A stretch of 64,000 bases of DNA from Cellulomonas phragmiteti (GCF_016862775.1 NZ_BONP01000007.1:1-64000); one strand, 5' to 3'; positions 37,292 through 46,439 are shown, counted from the first letter of the stretch. Notes: a model not told the origin generated them from the letters alone. A program made the numbers and translations.

Positions 37292-38479
37292 TCACGCGCC
37301 CCGCACCGCGGCGTCGGGGGTGGCGGTGGCGCGGTCCTGCGCCGCGAGCCGCCACGCGGCGACGCCGCCGGGCAGGTGACGGACGTCGCGGACGCCCGCC
37401 GCGCGGGCCAGCGCCGCGGCGTGCGCGGCCCGCGCTCCGAGGCGGCAGACCAGCACGAGCGGGCGGTCCGGGTCGAGGGACGCGAGCATCTGCTCGGTGA
37501 CGAACTGCGCGAGCGGCACCGCGCGCACGCCCGGCAGCGGGTGGGCGCTCGCCTCCGGCGCGTCGCGCAGGTCGACGACGTCGACGGCACCGGCCGCATG
37601 GGCCGCGACCAGCGTCGCGAGGTCGTCCGCACCTGCCGCGCTCCCGGGCCCCGCGCCGCGGTCGGGGGCGGTGCCGGCACGGGGTACCGCCCGGTCGGTC
37701 CGTCCCTGCGCACGCCGGACCGGCACCTCCTGCCACGTCCCGGCGAACGCGTCGTGCACCGCGACCCGACCCAGCAGCGTGCGCCCGGAGCCGCAGAGCA
37801 GCTTGACGACCTCGATCGCCATCGCCGCGCCCGCCGCGGCGCAGACCGCCCCCAGGACGCCGTCCACCGCGCACGAGGGCACCGTCCCCTCGGACGGTGG
37901 GCCGCCGAAGACGTCGCGCAGCCCCACGCCCTCACCCACGGGCGGGCGGGACCAGAACGTGCTCACCTGCGCGTGCCCCCGCTGCAGGGAGCCCCAGACC
38001 CAGGGGCGCCCCAGCTCCGCGCAGACGTCGTCGACGAGGTAGCGGGTCGGGAAGTTGTCGGTGCCGTCGACCACCACGTCGTACGCGCCCAGGAGCCCGC
38101 CCGCGTTTCCCGGACCCAGGCGCACCGCGTGCGGCACGACCTCGAGGTGCGGGTCGAGCCCGCGCACCGCGTCCGCGGCGGAGTCGACCTTGCGGCGCCC
38201 GACGTCCGCGGTGCCGTGCACGACCTGGCGCTGCAGGTTGGAGACCTCCACGACGTCGTCGTCGACAATCCCCAGGGTGCCGACGCCGGCCGCCGCCAGG
38301 TACAGCAGGACCGGTGACCCCAGCCCGCCCGCGCCGAGCACGAGCACGCGGGACGCGAGCAGCCGACGCTGGCCGACCTCGCCGATCTCGTCGAGGGCGA
38401 GGTGCCGCGCGTACCGGGCCACCTGGTCCGGCGTGAGCGGCGGCCCGGGTGCGACCAGCGGCGGCAGCGCGCTGCTCAT
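37292..38479 (-). CDS. moeB: MoaD-activating enzyme MoeB with rhodanese domain
   Basis: A 395-residue E1-like enzyme. The ThiF/MoeB domain (1-250) shows RVLVLGAGGLGSPVLLYLAA, DDVVEVSNLQRQV, the adenylation Arg/Asp region and DGTDNFPTRYLVDD. A rhodanese domain (about 290-390) has the active-site loop VLVCRLGARA. It adenylates and probably sulfurates the MoaD C-terminus. The ATG overlaps the upstream cupin-like gene's stop (ATGA). MoeZR-type fusions of this sort serve both MoaD and ThiS or CysO carriers. Confidence 0.93.
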   Translation of the reverse strand: MSSALPPLVAPGPPLTPDQVARYARHLALDEIGEVGQRRLLASRVLVLGAGGLGSPVLLYLAAAGVGTLGIVDDDVVEVSNLQRQVVHGTADVGRRKVDSAADAVRGLDPHLEVVPHAVRLGPGNAGGLLGAYDVVVDGTDNFPTRYLVDDVCAELGRPWVWGSLQRGHAQVSTFWSRPPVGEGVGLRDVFGGPPSEGTVPSCAVDGVLGAVCAAAGAAMAIEVVKLLCGSGRTLLGRVAVHDAFAGTWQEVPVRRAQGRTDRAVPRAGTAPDRGAGPGSAAGADDLATLVAAHAAGAVDVVDLRDAPEASAHPLPGVRAVPLAQFVTEQMLASLDPDRPLVLVCRLGARAAHAAALARAAGVRDVRHLPGGVAAWRLAAQDRATATPDAAVRGA

Positions 38480-38817
38480 CCGTGCGGCCGCGTCGCGACG
38501 CCCGTCACCGTGGTGAGCAGCACGACGCTGTCCTCGAGCGCCACCACCGCGTGCCGCTCGTGCGTCAGCGTCCACAGCTCGCCGCCGCGCACCTCCTGCT
38601 GCACGTCCTCGCCGGCCTCCACCCGCACGTGGCCGCTCAGGGCCTGCAGGCTCGCGGCGGGCGGTGAGGAGTGCTCACCCAGGCGGGCACCCGCGACGAG
38701 CGCGAGCACGGTCTGGCGCAGCTCGCCGTCGTGCACGACCAGCTGCGCGCTGCGCCCGTGCGGGTCGGTACGGGCGGCGTCGAGGAGCTCGGTGGCCAGG
38801 GCGTGGAGGTCGGGCAT
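38476..38817 (-). CDS. Cupin-like small protein coupled to moeB
   Basis: A 113-residue protein. The middle (GARLGEHSSPPAASLQALSG then HVRVEAGEDVQQEVRGGELW and HAVVALEDSVVLLTTV) follows the two conserved beta-motifs of a cupin, but only some of the usual metal ligands (His, Glu, final His) appear. Its stop overlaps the moeB start. Small cupins occur beside nitrate assimilation genes in other actinobacteria, but the function is unknown. The ATG has GAGGAT just upstream, which could act as a ribosome site or a leaderless -10. Confidence 0.72.
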   Translation of the reverse strand: MPDLHALATELLDAARTDPHGRSAQLVVHDGELRQTVLALVAGARLGEHSSPPAASLQALSGHVRVEAGEDVQQEVRGGELWTLTHERHAVVALEDSVVLLTTVTGVATRPHG

Positions 38818-38928
38818 GGGTCGATCCTCGCAGGCGCCGGTGTCGGCCGGGTTGCGGGCGCCTCACGGGTCCGCGGCCGCGAACCCGTGTCCGCAGTTCT
38901 CACACGTGCGGCCCGGTGCGTGTGCGCG

Positions 38929-38988
38929 GAACGTTCGCGCCCGGTCACGTCCGCGTGCGACCGGGCGAAACACGGCGCACCTAGCGTC
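38929..38988 (+). promoter_or_regulatory. narK promoter: GAACGTTC-N29-CGAAAC-N10-TAGCGTC
   Basis: GAACGTTC (38929-38936), CGAAAC (38966-38971) and TAGCGTC (38982-38988) occur with the same spacings as in the nirB promoter at 46380-46439. TAGCGT is the likely -10; no -35 is seen, so an activator is expected. 11-bp-periodic boxes such as GTCAC (38944-38948) resemble parts of the GlnR consensus gTnAC-n6-GaAAC. The start of narK is about 100 bp further on. Confidence 0.7.
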
Positions 38989-39088
38989 ACATCCCGACGC
39001 CGGCACCACGCCGCCTCGACCACCGGGCCGCTGCCCGGCCCCGACGCCCCACCCGCGCCGCGCGCGGCCCGACGCCCGGAGGCTCCAC

Positions 39089-40510
39089 GTGACCCAGACA
39101 CCGACGACTCCCGCACCCCCCGAGGACGCACCGGCCCTGCCCACCGCGACCACCGCGCACGGACCCGGGACGGTCGTCCTGACCTCGCCCGGCGTGACGC
39201 CCGAGCTCGTCCGGCACCGCGGACGCTGGCTCCACGGCTGGAACCCCGAGGCCGCCGACCAGTGGCAGGACGTCGGTCGCGCGGTCGCCCGCCGCAACCT
39301 GGTGCTGTCGATCTTCGCCGAGTTCCTCGGGTTCGCCGTGTGGGCGCTGTGGAGCATCGTCGTCCCGCAGCTGCCCGACGCGGGCTTCGCGCTCACCCCC
39401 GACCAGATGTTCTGGCTGATCGCCGTCCCCTCGCTCGTCGGCGCGACCCTGCGGATCCCGTACACGTTCGCCGTGCCGATCTTCGGCGGCCGCAACTGGA
39501 CCATCGTGTCCGCGCTGCTGCTGCTCGTGCCCGCCGGTGCGCTCGCCTGGGCGGTCCAGCGGCCGGACCTGTCGTTCACGGTCCTGCTGGTCGTGGCCGC
39601 GCTCGCGGGCGTCGGTGGCGGCAACTTCGCCTCCTCCATGGCCAACATCTCGTTCTTCTACCCCGAGCGGGAGAAGGGCCGGGCCCTGGGGCTCAACGCC
39701 GCGGGCGGCAACATCGGCACGGCCGCCGTCCAGCTGGCCGTCCCGCTGGTGATCGTCATCGGCGCCGGCGTGCACCTCGAGCGGGCGGGCCTGATGTTCG
39801 TGCCGCTCGCGGTGGTCGCCGCGGTGCTCGCCTGGCGCTACATGGACAACGTCAAGGACGCCGCGACCGACCCGCGGGCGTACGGCTCCGCGGCGCGGCA
39901 GAAGCACACGTGGATCATCTCGTTCATCTACATCGGCACGTTCGGCTCGTTCATCGGCTTCTCCGGGGCGTTCCCCACGCTGCTGCGCAACGAGTTCCCG
40001 GCCATGACGCTGTCGATCGCGTTCCTCGGTGCGCTCGTCGGCTCGATCGCTCGGCCCGCCGGCGGGATCCTCGCCGACAGGTTCGGCGGAGCACGCGTCA
40101 CGGTGGCGGCGTTCGCGGTCATGGCCGCCGGGACGGTCTCGGCGATCCTCTCGCTGCGGTCCGGGTCGTTCGGACTGTTCTTCGGCTCGTTCCTCCTGCT
40201 GTTCCTGGCGACGGGCGCCGGCAACGGCTCGGTGTACCGCATGATCCCGGCGGTGTTCCGCCACGGTGCCGGGGACGCGACGGACCGGGCACGGCGCGCC
40301 AAGGTCGCGGCCGGGTGCATCGGCATCGCCGGTGCCGTCGGCGCGATCGGCGGGTTCCTCATCCCGCGCGGCTTCGCGATCTCGACCACGCAGACCGGAG
40401 GGATCGAGGCCGCGCTGTGGGTCATCGTCGGGATGTACGCCGTCATGGCCGCGACCACGTGGCTCGTGTACGGCCGGCGCACCTCGGCGTTCGGCGACGC
40501 CCTCATCTGA
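39089..40510 (+). CDS. narK: Nitrate/nitrite transporter, MFS
   Basis: A 473-residue NarK-family carrier with about twelve hydrophobic segments from residue 75 on. The two nitrate signatures are GVGGGNFASSMANISFFYP and LATGAGNGSVYRMIPAVF, with conserved arginine in the first helix pair. The N-terminal 60 residues are hydrophilic. GGAGG lies 8 nt before the GTG start. The stop TGA overlaps the ATG of the nitrate reductase gene by one base, so uptake and reduction are cotranslated. Confidence 0.94.
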   Translation: MTQTPTTPAPPEDAPALPTATTAHGPGTVVLTSPGVTPELVRHRGRWLHGWNPEAADQWQDVGRAVARRNLVLSIFAEFLGFAVWALWSIVVPQLPDAGFALTPDQMFWLIAVPSLVGATLRIPYTFAVPIFGGRNWTIVSALLLLVPAGALAWAVQRPDLSFTVLLVVAALAGVGGGNFASSMANISFFYPEREKGRALGLNAAGGNIGTAAVQLAVPLVIVIGAGVHLERAGLMFVPLAVVAAVLAWRYMDNVKDAATDPRAYGSAARQKHTWIISFIYIGTFGSFIGFSGAFPTLLRNEFPAMTLSIAFLGALVGSIARPAGGILADRFGGARVTVAAFAVMAAGTVSAILSLRSGSFGLFFGSFLLLFLATGAGNGSVYRMIPAVFRHGAGDATDRARRAKVAAGCIGIAGAVGAIGGFLIPRGFAISTTQTGGIEAALWVIVGMYAVMAATTWLVYGRRTSAFGDALI

Positions 40511-43500
40511 TGACGCTCACGACGACCGCGCAGCACGAGCGCACGGCCGCGACCCAGGTCGCGACCGTGTGCTCGTACTGCGGCGTGGGCTGCGGCATCG
40601 TCCTCGACGTCGGCGACGACGGCACCGTGCAGCGCGCCAGCGGCGACCGGTCGCACCCGGCGAACGCGGGCCGCCTGTGCACCAAGGGCGCCACGAGCGC
40701 GACCATGCTCGCGGCGGGCGGGCGCCTGACCACGGCGCTCGTGCGCACCGAGCGCGGCGCGGCCCCCGTCCCCGCCGACGTGGACGCCGCGATCGCGACG
40801 GTCGCGCACCGGCTGCGCGAGATCCTCGACCGTCACGGCCCCGACGCGCTCGCCCTGTACGTCTCCGGGCAGATGAGCATCGAGGCGCAGTACCTGGCCA
40901 ACAAGCTCGCCAAGGGCTTCTGGCGGACCAACCAGATCGAGTCCAACTCGCGGCTGTGCATGGCCAGCGCCGGCACCGGGTACAAGCTGTCGCTGGGCTC
41001 CGACGGTCCGCCCGGGTCGTACGAGGACGTCGACCACGCCGACGTCTTCCTCGTCGTCGGTGCGAACATGGCGGACTGCCACCCGGTGCTGTTCCTGCGG
41101 CTCCTCGACCGCGTCAAGGCCGGCGCCAGGCTCATCGTCGTGGACCCGCGCCGCACGGCCACCGCCGACAAGGCGGACCTGTTCCTGCAGGTGCGACCCG
41201 GCTCCGACCTCGCGCTGCTCAACGGGCTGCTGCACCTGCTGGTCGAGGCCGGTGCGGTCGACGAGGAGTTCGTCGCCGAGCACACGCAGGGCTGGGACGC
41301 CATGCCCGCGTTCCTCGCCGACTACCCGCCCGACGTCGTCGAGCGGCTGACGGGCGTCCCCGCGGCGGACCTGCGCGCCGCGGCCGCGCTGATCGCCGGC
41401 GCCGGCAGCTGGGTGTCGTGCTGGACGATGGGCCTCAACCAGTCGACGCACGGCACGTGGAACACCAACGCCCTGATCAACCTGCACCTCGCGACCGGCG
41501 CGATCGGGCGGCGGGGGAGCGGACCGTTCTCCCTCACGGGCCAGCCCAACGCCATGGGCGGGCGCGAGATGGGGTACATGGGCCCGGGCCTGCCAGGCCA
41601 GCGCAGCGTTCTCGACGCCGACGACCGGGCGTTCTGCGAGGACCTGTGGGGCGTCCCGCGCGGCACGATCCGCGCCGACGGCGTCGGCACCGGCACGGTC
41701 GACATGTTCCGTCGGATGGCCGACGGCGACATCCGCGCGTGCTGGGTGGTCTGCACCAACCCGGTCGCGTCGGTCGGCAACCGCCGCACCGTGATCGAGG
41801 GGCTCGAGCGCGCCGAGCTCGTCGTCACGCAGGACGTCTTCGCCGAGACGGAGACCAACGCGTACGCGGACGTCGTGCTGCCCGCGGCGATGTGGTCGGA
41901 GGCCGACGGCGTCATGGTGAACTCCGAGCGGACCATGACCCTCGCGCGGCGGGCGCTGGCCGCACCGGGGCAGGCGCTGCCGGACTGGGAGCTGATCGCC
42001 CGCGTCGCGACGGCCATGGGCTACGAGGGCTTCGCGTACGCCTCCGCGCAGGAGGTCTTCGACGAGCTGCGCCAGGCGTCCAACCCGCGCACCGGGTACG
42101 ACCTGCGCGGCGTCACGTACGACCGGCTGCGGCGCGAGCCCGTCCAGTGGCCCTGCGCGTCGAGCGAGGCCCCCGCCCGCAACCCGCTGCGCTACCTCAA
42201 CGACGGCGAGCACCAGCCGGTCCTGGTCCACCCCGACGGGGCACGCCCGCGCCTCGCCTTCGCCACACCCACGGGCCGCGCCGTCTTCCACGCCCGCCCG
42301 CACGCCGACCCCGCCGAGATGCCCGACGACGACCACCCGTTCTGGTTCACCACGGGGCGCGTGCAGCACCAGTGGCACACCATGACCAAGACGGGCAAGG
42401 TGCCGGCCCTCACCAGGCTCGAGCCCGGCCCGTACGTCGAGGTCAACCCTGCCGACGCCGCCCGGCTCGGGCTGGCCGACCGGGCTCCCGTCGAGGTCGC
42501 CTCGCGCCGCGGGCGGGCCGTGCTGCCCGTCGTCGTCACCGACCGCGTCCCGGCCGGCACCTGCTTCGCCCCCTTCCACTGGAACGACGTCTTCGGCGAG
42601 TACCTCGCCGTCAACGCGGTCACCAACGACGCCGTCGACCCGCTGTCCTTCCAGCCCGAGCTCAAGGCGTGCGCGGTCGCCCTGACGCCCGTGGCCGTCG
42701 TGGCACCCGACCCCGACCCCGAGGTCACCCGCCCGGCGGACGGCGGCGTCCCGCTCGACGGTCCGGCGACCATGCGCGCGCTCGCGGCGGCCCTCGGGGT
42801 CGACGACGTCGCACCGCCGGCGCTCGGCGACGACGAACGGCGCTACCTCGCGGGTTTCCTCGCCGGCCTCGGCGGCGGCGCGGCCGGGACACCCGTCCTG
42901 CCGCCGACCGCGCCGCTGCGCGGCGACCACGCGCTGTGGGTCGACGGCGTCTTGGCCGGGATGTTCTCGCGCGCCCCCGTCGCGCCGGCGTCCGCGACGC
43001 CCACCCGCACGGTCACCGTCCTGTGGGCCTCGCAGACGGGCACGGCCGAGGAGCTCGCCGCCACCGTCGCGCGCCGCCTCGCCGACGCGGGCCGCACCCC
43101 CCGCGTCACGGCGATGGACGACGTGCTCGACGACCTCCCGCGCCACGGCGACGTCGTCCTGGTGACCAGCACGTTCGGTGACGGCGACGCACCCGACAAC
43201 GGCACCGCGCTGTGGGAGCTGCTCGCCGACCCGCAGGCGCCCTCGTTCAGCGGCGCACGGTTCGCCGTGCTCGCGCTGGGCGACGCGACGTACGACCGGT
43301 TCTGCGGGCACGGCCGCCGTCTCGACCACCGGCTCGCCGAGCTGGGCGGTCACCGGCTGGTCGAGCGGCTCGACCGCGAACCGGGGGACGACGCCGCCGT
43401 CGAGCGGTGGGTGACCGGTCTCCTCGAGGCGCTGGCCGGCGGGCCGGGCGCCGACGAGGCCGCGGGCACGACCGCACCGCGCCGCCCGACGACCACCGCA

Positions 43501-44664
43501 CCCGTCGACGCGGCGCCCGCGGCGCCGACCCGGGCGACCCGCGCCACGCCCGGCAGCGCGCGGGTCGTGGGTCGGCGCCGCCTGGGCGGGACGGGGTCGG
43601 CCAAGGAGGTGCGCGAGATCCTCCTCGACACCTCGGCGAGCGCGCTGCCGGTGACCTACGCAGCGGGCGACGCGCTCGCGGTCCGCCCGGTGACGCCGCT
43701 CGCCCTCGTCGAGGAGTGGCTCGCGGTGACGGGCCTCGACGCGGACGCACCCGTCGTCCTCGACGGCGGGACGCGTCCGCTGCACGACGCCCTGCGGACC
43801 GCGCTCGACCTCGGCCGGCCGGCGCCGATGCTGCTGCGGTTCGTCGCGGAGCGCGCCACGGGCACGGCGGGTGCCGACCTGCGGCGCCTGCTGCGCAGCG
43901 AGGACCGCCAGGACCTCGCGGCCTGGACGTGGGACCGCGGCGTCGTCGACGTGATCGCCGAGCACCCGCTCGAGGCGAGCGCACAGGAGTGGGTCGACGT
44001 GCTGCGCGCGATGCAGCCGCGTGCGTACTCCATCTCCTCGAGCGCGCTGGTCGACCCGCAGCGCGTGCGGCTCACGGTGTCGGTCGTGCGGTACGCGAGC
44101 GCCGCCGGCCGGGCACGCGGGGGGACGTGCTCGACGTTCCTCGCCGACGCGGAGGACGGCACCGAGGTGAGCGTGCACGTGCAGCCCAGTGCGCACTTCC
44201 ACCCGCCCGCCGACGCGGGTGCTCCCACCGTGATGATCGGTCCGGGCACCGGGGTCGCGCCGTTCGTGGGCTTCCTGGCCGAGCGTGAGGCGCGGGGGGA
44301 CACCGGCGACAACTGGCTCGTGTTCGGCGAGCAGCACGCAGCGACCGACTTCTGGTACCGCGACGAGCTCGAGGGGTGGCGTGCGCGCGGCGTGCTGACG
44401 CGCCTGGACACCGCGTTCTCCCGCGACCAGCGCCAGAAGGTCTACGTGCAGGACCGGCTGCGCGAGCACGGACCGGCCCTGTGGTCGTGGCTCGAGCGTG
44501 GTGCGCACGTGTACGTGTGCGGCGACGCCGCGCGGATGGCGCCCGACGTGGACGCCGCCCTGCGCGAGGTCGTGGCCCGGCACGGCGCCCTGGACGCGGG
44601 CGAGGCCGACGCCTACGTCAAGCGGCTCGTGGCGGAGCGGCGCTACGCGCGCGACGTCTACTGA
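40510..44664 (+). CDS. Assimilatory nitrate reductase fused to NADPH flavoprotein reductase
   Basis: A 1384-residue single-chain enzyme. Residues 15-735 are a bis-MGD molybdoenzyme of the Nas/Nap kind: the [4Fe-4S] ligands are Cys 21, 24, 28 and 57 (CSYCGVGCG, RLCTKGA) and the likely Mo ligand is Cys 150 in SRLCMASAG. A flavodoxin-like FMN domain follows at about 833-975 (LWASQTGTAEELAATVA), then a CysJ-like FAD/NADPH module (RAYSISSS near 1172, GTCSTFLAD, GPGTGVAPFVGF near 1244, terminal YVKRLVAERRYARDVY). Electrons can thus pass NADPH-FAD-FMN-[4Fe-4S]-Mo within one polypeptide. This architecture is known as bifunctional nitrate reductase/sulfite reductase flavoprotein. Needs the cofactor made by the neighbouring moa/moe genes. 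Confidence 0.93.
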   Translation: MTLTTTAQHERTAATQVATVCSYCGVGCGIVLDVGDDGTVQRASGDRSHPANAGRLCTKGATSATMLAAGGRLTTALVRTERGAAPVPADVDAAIATVAHRLREILDRHGPDALALYVSGQMSIEAQYLANKLAKGFWRTNQIESNSRLCMASAGTGYKLSLGSDGPPGSYEDVDHADVFLVVGANMADCHPVLFLRLLDRVKAGARLIVVDPRRTATADKADLFLQVRPGSDLALLNGLLHLLVEAGAVDEEFVAEHTQGWDAMPAFLADYPPDVVERLTGVPAADLRAAAALIAGAGSWVSCWTMGLNQSTHGTWNTNALINLHLATGAIGRRGSGPFSLTGQPNAMGGREMGYMGPGLPGQRSVLDADDRAFCEDLWGVPRGTIRADGVGTGTVDMFRRMADGDIRACWVVCTNPVASVGNRRTVIEGLERAELVVTQDVFAETETNAYADVVLPAAMWSEADGVMVNSERTMTLARRALAAPGQALPDWELIARVATAMGYEGFAYASAQEVFDELRQASNPRTGYDLRGVTYDRLRREPVQWPCASSEAPARNPLRYLNDGEHQPVLVHPDGARPRLAFATPTGRAVFHARPHADPAEMPDDDHPFWFTTGRVQHQWHTMTKTGKVPALTRLEPGPYVEVNPADAARLGLADRAPVEVASRRGRAVLPVVVTDRVPAGTCFAPFHWNDVFGEYLAVNAVTNDAVDPLSFQPELKACAVALTPVAVVAPDPDPEVTRPADGGVPLDGPATMRALAAALGVDDVAPPALGDDERRYLAGFLAGLGGGAAGTPVLPPTAPLRGDHALWVDGVLAGMFSRAPVAPASATPTRTVTVLWASQTGTAEELAATVARRLADAGRTPRVTAMDDVLDDLPRHGDVVLVTSTFGDGDAPDNGTALWELLADPQAPSFSGARFAVLALGDATYDRFCGHGRRLDHRLAELGGHRLVERLDREPGDDAAVERWVTGLLEALAGGPGADEAAGTTAPRRPTTTAPVDAAPAAPTRATRATPGSARVVGRRRLGGTGSAKEVREILLDTSASALPVTYAAGDALAVRPVTPLALVEEWLAVTGLDADAPVVLDGGTRPLHDALRTALDLGRPAPMLLRFVAERATGTAGADLRRLLRSEDRQDLAAWTWDRGVVDVIAEHPLEASAQEWVDVLRAMQPRAYSISSSALVDPQRVRLTVSVVRYASAAGRARGGTCSTFLADAEDGTEVSVHVQPSAHFHPPADAGAPTVMIGPGTGVAPFVGFLAEREARGDTGDNWLVFGEQHAATDFWYRDELEGWRARGVLTRLDTAFSRDQRQKVYVQDRLREHGPALWSWLERGAHVYVCGDAARMAPDVDAALREVVARHGALDAGEADAYVKRLVAERRYARDVY

Positions 44665-44673
44665 CGCGGTCGC

Positions 44674-44696
44674 GCGTCCCCGTCGCCCGGGGACGC
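44674..44696. terminator. Bidirectional terminator
   Basis: GCGTCCCC (44674-44681) pairs with GGGGACGC (44689-44696) across a 7-nt loop, in the 36-bp gap between two convergent genes. No T tract. Confidence 0.6.
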
Positions 44697-44700
44697 CCCG

Positions 44701-46305
44701 TCAGGCGACGACCACGCGCACCGTGTCGTACCCGGCGGCGCCGTCGGGCACGGCCCCGGCCGGCACACCGGTCTGCGGGCCGTCGGGGTCCCACGCGCGC
44801 ACGGCCAGCAGGTGCTCGCCGGGGGCGGCGCCCCGCCAGGTCCACCGCCACTGCCGCCACGTGTCGATGCCGGCGTCGGCCGCGAGGTCGGCCTCCTGCC
44901 AGGGTCCGTCGTCCACGCGGACCTGGACGCGCTCGACGCCCCGGTGCTGCGCCCACGCGGTCCCCGCGACCACGACGTCCCCTGCCCCGACCGTGTCGCC
45001 GGGTCGGGGCACCTCGAGGCGGGACTGCGTCTTGACCGGGCCGCGCTCCGACCAGCCCCGGACCGTCCAGTACGCCTCGGCGCGGTCGAACCGGGTCACC
45101 TCCAGCTCCGTCACCCACTTGGTCGCCGAGACGTAGCCGTACAGCCCGGGGACGACCATCCGGACGGGGAAGCCGTGCTCGGGCGGCAGGGGCTCGCCGT
45201 CCATCGCGATCGCGAGGAGGGCGTCGCGGTCGTCGGTCAGGGCCTCGAGCGGTGTCGAGGCGGTGAACCCGTCGACGCTGCGGGACAGGACCATGTCGGC
45301 GTCGGACGTCGGGACGGCGCGGGCCAGGACCTCGCGCACGGGCAGCCCGAGCCACCGCTGGTTGCCGACGAGGTCCCCGCCCACGGGGTTGGACACGCAC
45401 GCGAGCGTGACCCACGCCTCGACGAGGTCGCTCGCCAGCAGCTCGTCCCAGCCGATCTCGACCTCACGCTCGACGAGACCGTGCACGCGCAGCCGCCAGC
45501 CGGCCGGGTCGACCTGCGGCACGACCAGTGCGGTGTCGATGCGGTAGAACTCCGCCACGGGTGTCGCCCACGGCTCGACGCCCGCCACGCCGACCTCGAC
45601 GTCGGTCGGCGGCGCGGGTGCCGGCCGGGCGGGTGCGGGCAGCCGGAGAGCCGCCCGCACGTTCTGCACGCCGCGCTGACCGGTCGCGACGACGCGCCCG
45701 GCGACGGTGGCGACGACACCTGCGCTCGCCACCAGGGCGCTGAGGCGCAGGAACGCGCGGCGGTCGGGACGCCGTCCGGTCGGTGCGGCGTCGTGCTCGG
45801 CGTCGACAGGTGCGGCGTCGGGCACGCCGGGGCGTCCCGGGGGCAGCCGCCGCAGCAGCGCCTGCAGCGCCCACAGCCCTGCGGCCGCCCCGACCAGGGA
45901 CGGCGCCGCAGCCCACGTGCCGGCGTCGGGACGGGTCGTGGCCGCCAGGGCCGCCACGCCGCCGAGCGCCACGACCAGGACCGCGCCGGCGGACCAGCGT
46001 CGCCGCGCGAGCACACCCCCGGTGGCGGCCAGGGCCGCCAGGACGAGCGCCTGGCCGACGCCCAGCGCCAGCTTGTCCGCCGTGCCGAACGCCGCGACCG
46101 CCAGGTCCTTGAGCCACCCCGGCGTCGCGTCGACGAAGGCGGCACCGACGGCGACCAGGGGATCGCTCGACGGGCCGGTGACGACGGCCACGAGCGCACC
46201 GGCGCCGACCGTGAGGGCGCCCGCGGCGACCCCCGCGCACGCGGCGCGCACGTCGTCAGCCCGGGCCGACGGGCGGACCGGGACGTCCGCCACCGCGCGC
46301 GTCAT
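44701..46305 (-). CDS. Membrane-bound molybdopterin oxidoreductase, sulfite-oxidase family
   Basis: A 534-residue protein. The first 155 residues hold about four hydrophobic helices. A twin-arginine-like RRAFLRLSALVASAGVVAT follows at 182-200, inside the chain rather than at the N-terminus. Residues 235-440 are a sulfite-oxidase-family molybdopterin domain, with the Mo ligand Cys 303 in VTLACVSNPVGGDLV and GFPVRMVVPGLYGY; an Ig-like Mo-Co dimerisation domain ends it. The molybdopterin part probably lies outside the membrane. Substrate unknown (MsrP-like or sulfite or another S/N-oxide). TACCGT 7 nt before the ATG supports the start. It lies convergent to the nitrate reductase and divergent from nirB. 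Confidence 0.85.
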   Translation of the reverse strand: MTRAVADVPVRPSARADDVRAACAGVAAGALTVGAGALVAVVTGPSSDPLVAVGAAFVDATPGWLKDLAVAAFGTADKLALGVGQALVLAALAATGGVLARRRWSAGAVLVVALGGVAALAATTRPDAGTWAAAPSLVGAAAGLWALQALLRRLPPGRPGVPDAAPVDAEHDAAPTGRRPDRRAFLRLSALVASAGVVATVAGRVVATGQRGVQNVRAALRLPAPARPAPAPPTDVEVGVAGVEPWATPVAEFYRIDTALVVPQVDPAGWRLRVHGLVEREVEIGWDELLASDLVEAWVTLACVSNPVGGDLVGNQRWLGLPVREVLARAVPTSDADMVLSRSVDGFTASTPLEALTDDRDALLAIAMDGEPLPPEHGFPVRMVVPGLYGYVSATKWVTELEVTRFDRAEAYWTVRGWSERGPVKTQSRLEVPRPGDTVGAGDVVVAGTAWAQHRGVERVQVRVDDGPWQEADLAADAGIDTWRQWRWTWRGAAPGEHLLAVRAWDPDGPQTGVPAGAVPDGAAGYDTVRVVVA

Positions 46306-46379
46306 GCGCGCCACGGTAGGTCGTGCGACCGCACCCCGCCAGGGGCGGGCTCACACGGGCCCTCGGTCCCGTGAGAGGA

Positions 46380-46439
46380 GAACGTTCCGGCACCGAAACG
46401 GGCGGGCGCCCCTGCCCGAAACCCCCGGTTCGTAGCGTC
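46380..46439 (+). promoter_or_regulatory. nirB promoter: GAACGTTC-N29-CGAAAC-N10-TAGCGTC
   Basis: GAACGTTC (46380-46387), CGAAAC (46417-46422) and TAGCGTC (46433-46439) reproduce the narK promoter layout base for base in the three blocks and in both spacings, while the spacer sequences differ. GTTCC-n6-GAAAC (46384-46399) also resembles one half of a GlnR site. The likely -10 is TAGCGT, about 75 bp before the nirB ATG. Confidence 0.72.

Noticed and set aside
39928..44583. A very long open frame on the strand opposite the nitrate reductase fusion
   Set aside because: Antisense frames stay open in such GC-rich DNA because stops need A/T. The translation is Arg/Gly/Val/His-rich with no known domain, while the forward frame has full enzyme motifs.
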